The notes under the pieces are model-generated. The model was not told where the DNA came from. It ran no database searches and saw only the letters and a list, made by a program, of their open reading frames with translations. Below are positions 1-7,766 of a DNA stretch of 64,000 nucleotides, one piece after another. The first letter of the stretch is position 1. Each line of letters begins with the position of its first letter. Position numbers and translations under genes: made by a program. Location of the stretch: assembly GCA_036744005.1 (NCBI GenBank), contig DAINOJ010000013.1:1-64000 (forward strand), given 5' to 3'. This stretch comes from CALCNS01 sp937897315. GTDB taxonomy: Bacteria; Bacillota; JAAYKD01.

Positions 1-63
1 ATGGGCTTCTTTTTTTCCAGTGGGTAGTGAGGACAAGAGTTCTCGGACTGGAGGATAAATTTC

Positions 64-450
64 ATGACAAATGAGCAAAGAGATCGAATCACTACTATGC
101 GACAGAACGGTTGCGGATATATAAAGATTGCACAAGAACTTGACCTTTCCATCAATACAGTAAAATCTTATTGTCGCAGGCAAAAAAGTGTTGTCACTAA
201 GGAAGAAACTGCTCGTTGTGCAGAGTGCGGAAAACCTATAGATATCAGCACGCGTGGTGGTAAGCGTTTCTGCTCCGATTCCTGCCGCATGAAATGGTGG
301 AACAAGCATCCGAAAGCACATATGCCGTATAAAGCAAATTGTGCTTTTTGCGGCAAAGAAATACAAATGCGCCGCAAGGCTGAGCGAAAGTATTGTTCTC
401 ACCGCTGTTACATTGCTGCTCGTTATCGGGAGGATGTCATGAATGAATGA
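64..450 (+). CDS. HTH and zinc-finger protein of a serine-recombinase module
   Basis: A 128-residue protein. Residues 1-40 look like a helix-turn-helix of the sigma-70 region 4 or resolvase kind (ending INTVKSYCRRQ). Two treble-clef-like zinc motifs follow, each CxxC then CxxxC (CAECGK...CSDSC and CAFCGK...CSHRC). It probably binds DNA next to the recombinases; that role is inferred from position. A good ribosome binding site (GGAGG at 51-55) precedes the ATG. The next gene starts inside its 3' end with an 8-base overlap, so translation is likely coupled. Small HTH/zinc proteins of this kind commonly precede SHOCT and large serine recombinase genes in Clostridia integrative elements. Its exact job is not known to me. 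Confidence 0.75.
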   Translation: MTNEQRDRITTMRQNGCGYIKIAQELDLSINTVKSYCRRQKSVVTKEETARCAECGKPIDISTRGGKRFCSDSCRMKWWNKHPKAHMPYKANCAFCGKEIQMRRKAERKYCSHRCYIAARYREDVMNE

Positions 451-640
451 TTTTCAGAAAGTCCAGGCCTACCAATCCGCTATGGCACAAGCACACATTA
501 TGCTCCAAAGAAATATCATCAGCAGGGAGGACATTGTATTAATTGAGAGCAAATTGGCCGAGAGATACAGACTAAAAAATGGCAGTATATATCGCGAAAT
601 TGACTTGATAAATGTTGCTTTTAGAGCGAACATGGTGTAA
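443..640 (+). CDS. SHOCT-domain-like small protein
   Basis: A 65-residue protein overlapping the previous gene by 8 bases. It has the short bihelical pattern seen in SHOCT domains: an amphipathic helix, then the pattern IISREDIVLIESKLAERY, then a second helix ending in YREIDLI. No catalytic residues are visible. Proteins of this size and pattern sit directly before large serine recombinases in many Bacillota mobile elements and may act as accessory factors in recombination, which is inferred here. The only gap to the recombinase gene is 17 bases holding its ribosome binding site, so the genes form one operon. Confidence 0.7.
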   Translation: MNDFQKVQAYQSAMAQAHIMLQRNIISREDIVLIESKLAERYRLKNGSIYREIDLINVAFRANMV

Positions 641-657
641 GACAAGGAGGTGATATT

Positions 658-1992
658 ATGCCGAAAATAATAAGAAAAATACCGCAAAAGACGCGATTGG
701 AACCACCCAAAAAGGTCGCTGCCTATGCGCGTGTTTCGTCTGGAAAGGATGCCATGCTCCACTCGCTATCTTCACAGGTTAGCTATTACAGTAGATTCAT
801 ACAAAGCCACGCAGAGTGGCTTTATGTAGGCGTTTATTCTGACGAAGCACTGAGCGGTACGAAGGACAACCGAACCGGGTTCCAAAAACTTCTCGCAGAC
901 TGCCGTTCTGGAAAGGTGAACATGATACTGACCAAGTCCATCTCTCGCTTTGCCCGGAACACGGTGACCTTGCTGGAAACCGTCCGCGAGCTCAAGTCGT
1001 TGGAGGTGGATGTTTTTTTTGAGGAGCAGAGCATCCATACGCTGAGTGCTGAGGGCGAGTTAATGCTGACCATACTTGCATCCTACGCGCAGGAAGAAAG
1101 CTTATCCGCTAGTGAAAATCAAAAATGGCGCGTTCGTAAGGGCTTTGAAAACGGAGAATTGCTCAATTGGCGGTTCCTGTTCGGGTATAGCATTACGAAG
1201 GTTGGAATTGAGATCGATACCACCACTGCGCCGATTGTTCGCGAAATATTTACCCGCGTTATCGACGGAGTGTCCTTAGGAGTGATTAGTAGGAGTCTAA
1301 ACAGCCGAGGTGTTTCAGGTGAGCTTGGTGGCAAATGGTGTACCCAGCGTATTCGCGAAATAATTAGTAATGAGAAATATACGGGAAGTGCCATGCTTCA
1401 AAAGCACTACAGAAATAACCATCTAGAGAAAAAGAAATGCCGTAACACAGGTGAGTTACCCATGTTCTTTGCGGAAGAAACACATCATGCGATCATAGAC
1501 AAGGAAACCTTCCTTGTAGCAAATGCTATTTTAAAGGGAATGCAGGAATCAGTCAAAAACAGATCGCGACCACAGAAAAGTGAGTTCACAGGTAAAATCC
1601 ACTGCCCCTACTGTGGGAAAAATTTTAAGCGAAACATCGGTAAATGCACCGTGGGTTGGAACTGCTCCACTTTTCTCGCCAAAGGTAAAACGTATTGTCA
1701 TGGCAAAAAAATACCCGAAGCAACCCTACAGGCCATATGTGCCGAGGTTCTTGTAATGGAAACCTACAACTCAGTTATCTTCCAAGAGAGAGTTGAGCGT
1801 ATTGAAGCTTCGGAAGACAATTATTTGCTTTTTGTTTTCAAAGACGGTAGCACAGTTGAGCGCACCTGGGCTGACCGCTCACGGCGGGAAAGCTGGACAG
1901 CACAAATGAAGGTAGCAGCAACCGAGCGAATACGCAGCCAAAGGGGGAAAAAACATGCCAAGAGTAACGACAATACCAGCGACAAAAAATAA
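658..1992 (+). CDS. Large serine recombinase 1
   Basis: 444 residues, a site-specific recombinase of the large serine (resolvase/invertase) family. The N-terminal catalytic domain has AAYARVSSGKD (residues 21-31, nucleophilic serine in the ARVS motif) and the conserved SRFARNT segment. A recombinase domain follows, then a zinc ribbon with CPYC near residues 316-319 and further cysteines (GWNC, TYC). The start is supported by AAGGAGGTG just upstream. The coding region overlaps the next recombinase by 38 bases. It should cut and rejoin att sites of an integrative element, perhaps as a heteromer with its partner. All key residues are present, so it appears intact. Confidence 0.93.
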   Translation: MPKIIRKIPQKTRLEPPKKVAAYARVSSGKDAMLHSLSSQVSYYSRFIQSHAEWLYVGVYSDEALSGTKDNRTGFQKLLADCRSGKVNMILTKSISRFARNTVTLLETVRELKSLEVDVFFEEQSIHTLSAEGELMLTILASYAQEESLSASENQKWRVRKGFENGELLNWRFLFGYSITKVGIEIDTTTAPIVREIFTRVIDGVSLGVISRSLNSRGVSGELGGKWCTQRIREIISNEKYTGSAMLQKHYRNNHLEKKKCRNTGELPMFFAEETHHAIIDKETFLVANAILKGMQESVKNRSRPQKSEFTGKIHCPYCGKNFKRNIGKCTVGWNCSTFLAKGKTYCHGKKIPEATLQAICAEVLVMETYNSVIFQERVERIEASEDNYLLFVFKDGSTVERTWADRSRRESWTAQMKVAATERIRSQRGKKHAKSNDNTSDKK

Positions 1993-3526
1993 GTTCACTG
2001 CACTGCCAAACTCAATCAATGCAAAGCGACGCACTGCAGGGTATGCTCGTGTTTCCACGGATAAGGACGAGCAGTTTACCAGTTATGAGGCACAAGTCGA
2101 TTATTACACCAAATACATTCAATCCCGAGAGGACTGGGAGTTCGTAAAGGTTTATACGGATGAGGGGATTTCTGCTTTGAATACGAAACACCGGGAAGGC
2201 TTTCAACAGATGGTGCGAGATGCCATGGATGGCAAGATAGACCTCATCGTAACAAAATCGGTCAGCCGATTTGCGAGAAACACAGTAGACAGCCTGGTTA
2301 CCATACGCAAGCTGAAGGAGAAAGGGGTGGAGTGTTATTTTGAGAAAGAAAACATCTTCACCTTTGATGGTAAAGGCGAGCTGCTTCTCACCATTATGAG
2401 TTCTCTGGCACAGGAAGAAAGCCGTTCCATTTCAGAAAATGTCACGTGGGGCCATCGCAAACGATTCTCAGATGGCAAGGTCAGCGTCGGTTACTCTCAA
2501 TTTCTCGGGTTTACTAAGGGCGAGGATGGAAACCTCAAAGTAGTGCCGGAGCAAGCCGAAACGGTACGACTCATCTATAAGATGTTCCTTGAGGGAAGAA
2601 CCACACAGGGCATAGCCAATTACCTTATGGAACACGGCATTCTCAGCCCTGCTAGAAAGAAGACATGGCGGTCATCCACAGTTGCTAGTATCCTCACCAA
2701 TGAGAAATATAGGGGCGATGCACTGCTCCAGAAACGGTTTACCGTTGACTTTTTAACGAAAGAACTACGGGTAAATAATGGTGAAGTACCCCAATATTAT
2801 GTAGAAAATTCACATGAAGCCATTATCGCTCCTGAGGAATATGAAATGGTGCAAGGAGAAATGGCACGGCGTAAGGATCTGGGCAGAGCATACAGCGATA
2901 AGGCGTTTCACAGTAAAATCATCTGCGGAGAATGTGGTGGTTTCTATGGCCGAAAGATCTGGCATTCCACGGATGAATATAGAAGTGTGATCTTCCAGTG
3001 CAATCAGAAATTCAAAAACGAGAATAAGTGCACCACACCCAAACTCAGCGAGGAAGAAATCAAACAGCGATTCCTTAAAGCCTACAATGACTTGATGGGC
3101 AATCGTTCTTCGGTGCTTGCTGATTGTGAGCTTATCCGTCAGGTGCTCTGTGAGACCACGACGCTTGATGCCGAATTGCAACACGAGCAAGATGAAATGG
3201 TGATTATGTCAGAGCTCATGCATGCACACATAAAAAAGAATGCGTCCGTTGCTCAGTCGCAGGAAGCCTACGCACTGGAAACAGAACGCATTGAGAAACG
3301 CTATAACACCGCACTGGAACATTACAATGCTCTAGAAGTAGAGAAAGAGAAGAGGATGCAGAAGAGTAAGGAAATTAGCATTTTCATCACAACGTTGAAA
3401 AAACAACCACTAACCGTAATGGAATGGAACGATCGACTTTGGATTACACTACTTGACACTGCCACCGTTAATAGAGAAGGTGAGATCGTATTCAAGTTTA
3501 AAAATGGTGTGTTGATGACTGTATAA
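1955..3526 (+). CDS. Large serine recombinase 2
   Basis: 523 residues, a second large serine recombinase. The catalytic motif AGYARVSTDKDEQ lies near residues 27-39 and VSRFARNTVDS follows. The recombinase domain continues to about residue 300, and a zinc ribbon starts CGECGG near residue 323 with later cysteines in FQCNQK and KCTTP. The last ~130 residues are rich in E, K and Q and look like the coiled coil typical of this family. The start lies inside recombinase 1, behind a purine-rich AAAGGGGGAAAA. Two active-looking recombinases in tandem suggest an element needing both. It is the last gene of the module; no att core could be recognised in the 180 bases after it. Confidence 0.93.
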   Translation: MPRVTTIPATKNKFTALPNSINAKRRTAGYARVSTDKDEQFTSYEAQVDYYTKYIQSREDWEFVKVYTDEGISALNTKHREGFQQMVRDAMDGKIDLIVTKSVSRFARNTVDSLVTIRKLKEKGVECYFEKENIFTFDGKGELLLTIMSSLAQEESRSISENVTWGHRKRFSDGKVSVGYSQFLGFTKGEDGNLKVVPEQAETVRLIYKMFLEGRTTQGIANYLMEHGILSPARKKTWRSSTVASILTNEKYRGDALLQKRFTVDFLTKELRVNNGEVPQYYVENSHEAIIAPEEYEMVQGEMARRKDLGRAYSDKAFHSKIICGECGGFYGRKIWHSTDEYRSVIFQCNQKFKNENKCTTPKLSEEEIKQRFLKAYNDLMGNRSSVLADCELIRQVLCETTTLDAELQHEQDEMVIMSELMHAHIKKNASVAQSQEAYALETERIEKRYNTALEHYNALEVEKEKRMQKSKEISIFITTLKKQPLTVMEWNDRLWITLLDTATVNREGEIVFKFKNGVLMTV

Positions 3527-3712
3527 AACAAACCAACCTGCAGATAAGTAGGATGGCTTAAAGCCTCCCAGTCAGGTTTAACTTAATCAGTGTGAGGAAA
3601 CATCAGTATTATGAGTTTTTACCTCAAGGCTAGACTAATAACAGAGATCATGGATACTACAGCAAATTTAACTGTGTGCTCCTGCTGGGATTCGTAATCA
3701 ATTTGTCTTGAG

Positions 3713-4987
3713 CTAGTTTACAATTTGTTTTATGTACAAAGGTAATAAGTCATTCTCAATGTAGTTGAAAGCATCAATATGGCAATCATTATATCCACAA
3801 TCTCCCGATAAATTCCTTTGAAGATGGCAGCCACCATGACACAGGGGTAAATACTTACAATCTTGACATCTGGAAGGTATGTCTCTGGTTAATTGTTTAT
3901 AAGATTTTATTTGCAGATTCCCGTCTTTTATATAACCAAAATCAGCATCGTCCACTCCGACACCGTTAAAACATTTATATACTTTACAATCCGGACCAAC
4001 AACAAAACTCGAATCCGACTCACCCAAGCAAATGATCGAACTCACTGGATTTGGTATTTTGAAACCAAGTTGCAGAGACTTTTCAAAAAGCGATTTTTGA
4101 TTATCAAATTCCTGATTCAATACACTACACTGGTTATATAGATATGTATCTTCCACAAGATGAGCAAAATATACACAAACCCCAGTTTTATTAATGATTA
4201 AAGCACCTAGTTCATCAAGTGCTTTCGAAGCAAAATCGAGATTTCCCTTTGGATAATTAATTCGAATATCGAGCGGGATGTTGTTCTTTACCAACAGATT
4301 AGCAACATTAATCAAGTTGTCATAAGATCCTTGCTTGACTTTATTATGGTTTTCCTTACAACCATCAAAAGTCAACTGAACACCTTTAACAGGTAATTTC
4401 TTTAAATCATTTAGAACGGTCTCGTTGATCAGGGTGCCATTTGTTATAAATTTGAATCCGTAATTTTTGATTCTGCTCTTGCTTAAAACTTTGCTCACTT
4501 CCCATACTGGGTCCATATTTAAAAATGGCTCCCCACCGATGATATTGACCATTATCCTGTCAAATGCCGATGCTTTTAACCAGTTCTCCAACCATAATGT
4601 TACAGACTTGGTTTTGTTTTCGTCTAAACGAGAGCGGCTTTTCATTGGATTCTGAATACAATAATAACAAGACAGATTGCATTCCATTGTTGTCACTAGC
4701 GTTAGAGCACCAGCTTTATTTGTATAGGTAGATTTGTTGTAAAAGTATTTTAACTTATAAAAGTCTTCTAGGTGGTCTTCAACAATGTATCCATAGCTAA
4801 AAAGTTTTTTCTGTAGGTCACTTGATAGCCGGTTAATGTGATTATGAATAATCAGGTCATATTCGTCACTTGCTATCGATATAATGCTTTGATTAATGTA
4901 TGAGAATAAAAACACCTTGTTCGGGAAATTTGGAAGTATAATTGCTGAACAGTAATTGCTTAATAGGATGTGATTACCTCCCTTCAA
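3713..4987 (-). CDS. Radical SAM/SPASM peptide maturase (minus-strand system)
   Basis: About 424 residues. The radical-SAM cluster motif is CNLSCYYC (C103, C107, C110), and the GGEPFLN motif follows. The C-terminus carries SPASM-type cysteines: one group around GPDCKVYKC and a terminal group RCQDCKYLPLCHGGC. The first ~90 residues lack the motif and may form a peptide-recognition domain. Such enzymes make thioether, C-C or epimer changes in ribosomal peptides. The likely substrate is the 33-residue Cys-rich peptide 31 bases upstream (5019-5120). The start is unclear: TTG at 4987 has no ribosome binding site before it, whereas GGGAGG lies just inside the reading frame, 7 bases before an ATC codon at 4969. 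The reaction type cannot be read from the sequence. Confidence 0.88.
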   Translation of the reverse strand: MKGGNHILLSNYCSAIILPNFPNKVFLFSYINQSIISIASDEYDLIIHNHINRLSSDLQKKLFSYGYIVEDHLEDFYKLKYFYNKSTYTNKAGALTLVTTMECNLSCYYCIQNPMKSRSRLDENKTKSVTLWLENWLKASAFDRIMVNIIGGEPFLNMDPVWEVSKVLSKSRIKNYGFKFITNGTLINETVLNDLKKLPVKGVQLTFDGCKENHNKVKQGSYDNLINVANLLVKNNIPLDIRINYPKGNLDFASKALDELGALIINKTGVCVYFAHLVEDTYLYNQCSVLNQEFDNQKSLFEKSLQLGFKIPNPVSSIICLGESDSSFVVGPDCKVYKCFNGVGVDDADFGYIKDGNLQIKSYKQLTRDIPSRCQDCKYLPLCHGGCHLQRNLSGDCGYNDCHIDAFNYIENDLLPLYIKQIVN

Positions 4988-5018
4988 AGATAAGTATTAT
5001 TTAAAGGGAACTCTATCA

Positions 5019-5120
5019 TTAAAAAGGGCAATCTACAAAAAGATTAATCATGTTGCAACAGCATAAATCTATATCTACCGGTCCATCAACTATTAATAGG
5101 AAACCTTCTTTGATAATCAT
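5019..5120 (-). CDS. Putative 33-residue Cys-rich RiPP precursor
   Basis: A short reading frame on the minus strand, ATG at 5120 and TAA at 5021-5019. The ribosome binding site GAGAGGAGG lies about 8 bases before the ATG. The peptide starts MIIKEGFLLIVDG and ends DLCCCNMINLFVDCPF: a hydrophobic/acidic leader, then three consecutive cysteines and one more cysteine three residues from the end. It lies between the XRE-TPR regulator gene and the radical-SAM gene, all in the same direction. Size, cysteine placement and context are those of a precursor for the adjacent SPASM enzyme; function is inferred. It matches no RiPP family that I recognise. Confidence 0.62.
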   Translation of the reverse strand: MIIKEGFLLIVDGPVDIDLCCCNMINLFVDCPF

Positions 5121-5154
5121 TAAAATCCTCCTCTCTATTATTTAGTCAAGTCTT

Positions 5155-5185
5155 ATTATACGAGAAAACCGCTAATGACTTACAA
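5155..5185 (-). promoter_or_regulatory. Candidate promoter of the minus-strand precursor/maturase unit
   Basis: On the minus strand a perfect -10 box TATAAT (5160-5155) lies about 35 bases before the precursor start codon. A weak -35 box TTGTAA (5185-5180) is 19 bases upstream, longer than the optimum. A poor -35 with a good -10 would suit an activated promoter, perhaps served by the regulator encoded just upstream. This is inference from spacing only. Confidence 0.35.
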
Positions 5186-5192
5186 ATAATGT

Positions 5193-6119
5193 TTAGTTTG
5201 TGAACCTTTGTAAACGTTTCTCAAATTTTTTTCTCGCTTGTTGTGAATCATAACCGTTTTTAGAGAATTCTTCGGGCAGCCAATCAATTGAATAAGTTAT
5301 GAGTTCCAAAATTAGTTTTGTATCCATTTCCTTAAGTAGAATACGATACAGCATTTCATGAGCACATATAATGATTAGACTTGAATAATTTCTTCTAGAT
5401 TTCAGAATCTTCCAAAGTGTTTCACGTGCCAAATCTATCTTTCCAGATCTCCATTGGCACTCAGCAAGTAGAATATCCAAGTTCTGAGACGGATAGTTTT
5501 TTTGAACCTCTTCACATAATTTAAGTGCTGAGTTGCTCTGGCCTGTAACTAAGTAACCAAAAATAAGGTTATAACTAGATTGTAATGTGGGATTTAAATC
5601 TGCCTTTGATTTAAGTTCATCTAAAACGTCATATGTACCGTAATACAATATCTGCAATAAAATTTTCTGATTATGAATTTGAAACAGTTTTCCTTGATCA
5701 AGATCACTAACTTCATTTATCAGTTCGTCGATGCGAGTAATTAAGTTATGAGACTTGTGAAGTAAATGAGTTATTTCTATAGAGATTAATCTAAACTCCA
5801 TTTCGTCGTCCATTTTCGCTTCGCCATCGAGCTTAACAAGGTCTTGTACTTTTTCATATTCATCTAAATCTAAATCAAAATAGTACCTTGAGATAGATTT
5901 TTTGATTTGTTCCTTATTGCTATACATCATTATGTTATCAATGGTCGTATTTAATACGGATGCCAAAACAGGCAACAATTCACTTGCTGGAAGAGTTTTT
6001 CCTTGTTCCCAATTATAAACAGTAGCAAGGGATACCCCCGTCTTCTCTGCTAGATCGTTTGGGGTTAAATCTCTATCTTCTCTTAATTCCCGAATTTTAT
6101 TTCCAATGTTTTGTTTCAT
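5193..6119 (-). CDS. XRE-family regulator with TPR-like C-terminus (Rgg/PlcR-like)
   Basis: 308 residues from the ATG at 6119, which has AAGGAGG just upstream; an earlier in-frame ATG at 6155 lacks one. Residues 1-60 form an XRE helix-turn-helix (IRELREDRDLTPNDLAEKTGVS, then VYNWEQGKTLP). The remaining ~240 residues are helical with TPR-like spacing. This HTH plus TPR plan is that of the Rgg/PlcR/AimR-like peptide-sensing regulators that often control RiPP or bacteriocin genes. It lies directly upstream of the minus-strand precursor and maturase and back to back with the plus-strand six-Cys peptide operon, so it may control either or both. No dedicated pheromone gene was identified. Confidence 0.8.
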   Translation of the reverse strand: MKQNIGNKIRELREDRDLTPNDLAEKTGVSLATVYNWEQGKTLPASELLPVLASVLNTTIDNIMMYSNKEQIKKSISRYYFDLDLDEYEKVQDLVKLDGEAKMDDEMEFRLISIEITHLLHKSHNLITRIDELINEVSDLDQGKLFQIHNQKILLQILYYGTYDVLDELKSKADLNPTLQSSYNLIFGYLVTGQSNSALKLCEEVQKNYPSQNLDILLAECQWRSGKIDLARETLWKILKSRRNYSSLIIICAHEMLYRILLKEMDTKLILELITYSIDWLPEEFSKNGYDSQQARKKFEKRLQRFTN

Positions 6120-6319
6120 ATATAACCTCCTTAAACAAAATAGAATATTCTTCAAAATCAGCTTGAATCCCTTCTTTTATAGAAAGTTCAAAAGTATATA
6201 AACTGCTCAAAACTCGAATAATAGTTAGTATAAATGAGTAGTTGGAGAAATGAGTTTATGAACTAATAGTAGGTGAAGAAAGGTTTTAGATAATTATAGA
6301 AAAATGGGGTAATATGAAC

Positions 6320-6347
6320 ATTCAATGTATGATAACATACATTGAAT
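6320..6347. promoter_or_regulatory. Perfect 12-bp palindrome between the two RiPP units
   Basis: ATTCAATGTATG and CATACATTGAAT form a perfect 12-bp inverted repeat around an ATAA centre, in the 446-base spacer between the regulator (minus strand) and the plus-strand precursor. It has no following T-run, which argues against a terminator. A possible -35 TTGACA lies at 6395-6400, and a TATAAT box at 6539-6544 lies 22 bases before the plus-strand precursor. An operator for the XRE-TPR regulator is the simplest reading but is inferred. The rest of the spacer shows no gene. Confidence 0.45.
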
Positions 6348-6565
6348 TATACCATTAATGTTGATAAATTTTTTTATCTCTTGAGTCTGTCTTATTGACA
6401 TCGATCCAGCCATTGAATATTACGATGATAATATCAATCATTGCCTAACCGCGGTAAAACATAAAAAATCTTATGAGTTTTCTAATATATTAGAAGATTT
6501 TAAAACATGTTTTTGTGGAGTTCTCTCGTCTTGTGTTTTATAATCATAATGAAGGAGGTGAAAAT

Positions 6566-6706
6566 ATGAAACTTATTAGGCTTAATTCTAACGCGAATTC
6601 ATCTACAAGTCAATGCTTTACAAACACCTGCCCCACCAATTGCTCCTGTGTTTCGTTTTACCCAAGTTGCCCACCAGATTGTACTTCAGTCAACACCCAA
6701 CAGTAG
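6566..6706 (+). CDS. Six-cysteine RiPP precursor peptide (46 residues)
   Basis: The ATG at 6566 follows a near-ideal GAAGGAGGTG. The 46-residue product starts MKLIRLNSNANSSTSQ and then has six cysteines within 23 residues, in the order C-x4-C-x3-C-x-C-x6-C-x3-C, with many Ser, Thr and Pro, ending in TQQ. Six cysteines in about 45 residues recall the SCIFF/ranthipeptide precursors modified by SPASM radical-SAM enzymes, although the leader sequence is not one I can match to SCIFF. A matching SPASM maturase lies at 7767-9074 in the same direction, with an exporter downstream. A start 51 bases earlier is in frame but has no ribosome binding site. Confidence 0.72.
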   Translation: MKLIRLNSNANSSTSQCFTNTCPTNCSCVSFYPSCPPDCTSVNTQQ

Positions 6707-6759
6707 TTTTATTTTAGGTTTGTATGTTTGAAACCTAAAACTGACTTTCTAATTTGCTT

Positions 6760-6780
6760 GGGGTAGCTTTTGGCTACCCT
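6760..6780 (+). terminator. Attenuator-like hairpin after the six-Cys precursor
   Basis: GGGTAGC (6761-6767) pairs with GCTACCC (6773-6779), followed by TATATTTTT. A second, weaker hairpin lies just upstream (TTTTAGGTTT 6712-6721 with AAACCTAAAA 6731-6740). Placed between precursor and modification genes, it would make the precursor transcript more abundant than the enzyme transcript, as in many RiPP operons. Confidence 0.6.
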
Positions 6781-6800
6781 TATATTTTTAGGAGGAGAAT

Positions 6801-7250
6801 TTGCTAGAAACCAGATTAACAAAATCAAGGCAGGAATTTGAAGAATTATTAGAATATATGTATAAGAATAAATTATTCATTGCTGATAGATTCAAAACCG
6901 AATGCATAGAATCTTTTCAGGATTTTATAAAGAATTTGCTCTGTTATTCAATAATTGAAACAGAAAATGAAAGTGTGGTTGGATGCATTGTAATCTTAAA
7001 TCTTGATTCTTGGAACCATAGAGCTGAAATTAGATTTACCTATTATTTATATATTGAAGACACTGCCATTCTTGATATTTTCAATAAGTTTTTCTTTTTT
7101 GAGCTAAATCTACATAGAATATATTGGATAACAGAGAAATGCAAAGTTTCTGCTTTTGAGAAGCTCCATGCATTTTTTGAAGGCGAATATATACAAGATA
7201 GCGTTAAGTATTGTTTCTATTCGATGGTTGGGAAAAATCGTGTTTACTAA
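6801..7250 (+). CDS. GNAT-like protein A of the RiPP cluster
   Basis: 149 residues from a TTG at 6801, with GGAGG five bases upstream. The central VVGCIVILN segment followed by AEIRFTYYLYIE, and the C-terminal half (LNLHRIYWITEKCKVSAFEKLHAFFEGEYIQD), follow the GNAT pattern in which a beta strand carrying RI is followed by a helix and a GF/EG-like strand. The pyrophosphate-binding RxxGxG/A loop is not clear, so it may be a diverged or non-catalytic member. It is the first gene after the precursor hairpin. Acylation of the peptide, or self-immunity by acetylation, are possible roles; both are inferred. Confidence 0.55.
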   Translation: MLETRLTKSRQEFEELLEYMYKNKLFIADRFKTECIESFQDFIKNLLCYSIIETENESVVGCIVILNLDSWNHRAEIRFTYYLYIEDTAILDIFNKFFFFELNLHRIYWITEKCKVSAFEKLHAFFEGEYIQDSVKYCFYSMVGKNRVY

Positions 7251-7310
7251 AAAAGCAATTTTATTATAATATTAAATAGACTAAACTCATAACTCAGTGA
7301 GGTGTTTTTG

Positions 7311-7751
7311 TTGATTAATTTGGTGAATTTAAGCGAGTTAAATAAAATCGTCTTAGGAAATCGTAGGGCTTGGGTATATTCGCAATTTCCGCGAATCCCT
7401 ACAGGGTATGTTGAACGGCCTAATTTCCCACTCTCTGCTCTAAAATGGCAAGGTAAACATGGAAATATCCTCCTCATAATAATGGATGTTGAATTAACTT
7501 ATGGCCAAGCTGAATTATGCTTTTTTGACTTTATAGGTAAAATCACAAGCGATGATGTTAAAAGATTTTGTGACTATTTTGGTAATTCGTTTGCTATAAG
7601 TCAGATAAGAACAACCATTCCAAAAAACGACGATTATATTGATGTTTTGCTTTCTGCGGGATTTAACCATGTTGCTTTCATGCAAGATCATATTTGTATA
7701 TCACTAAACACTTACATAAATGCAGAAATATTAAATTATAAACTGATGTGA
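7311..7751 (+). CDS. GNAT-like protein B of the RiPP cluster
   Basis: About 146 residues. I place the start at the TTG at 7311, 8 bases after GAGG (7299-7302). An earlier in-frame GTG at 7302 overlaps that ribosome binding site and cannot use it. The protein has an N-terminal strand/helix region, then LLIIMDVELTYGQAELCFFDFIGK and a C-terminal VLLSAGFNHVAFMQDHI stretch that resembles the GF...G.. strand ending a GNAT fold. Similarity is weak and the acetyl-CoA loop is not evident. It sits between GNAT-like A and the radical-SAM gene in the same direction; function unknown. Confidence 0.5.
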   Translation: MINLVNLSELNKIVLGNRRAWVYSQFPRIPTGYVERPNFPLSALKWQGKHGNILLIIMDVELTYGQAELCFFDFIGKITSDDVKRFCDYFGNSFAISQIRTTIPKNDDYIDVLLSAGFNHVAFMQDHICISLNTYINAEILNYKLM

Positions 7752-7766
7752 AGGAGACTGGCATGA

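Noticed and set aside
6314..6358. 14-codon frame MNIQCMITYIELYH as a pheromone gene for the XRE-TPR regulator
   Set aside because: It is made almost wholly of the perfect palindrome and has no ribosome binding site, so it is better read as an operator.
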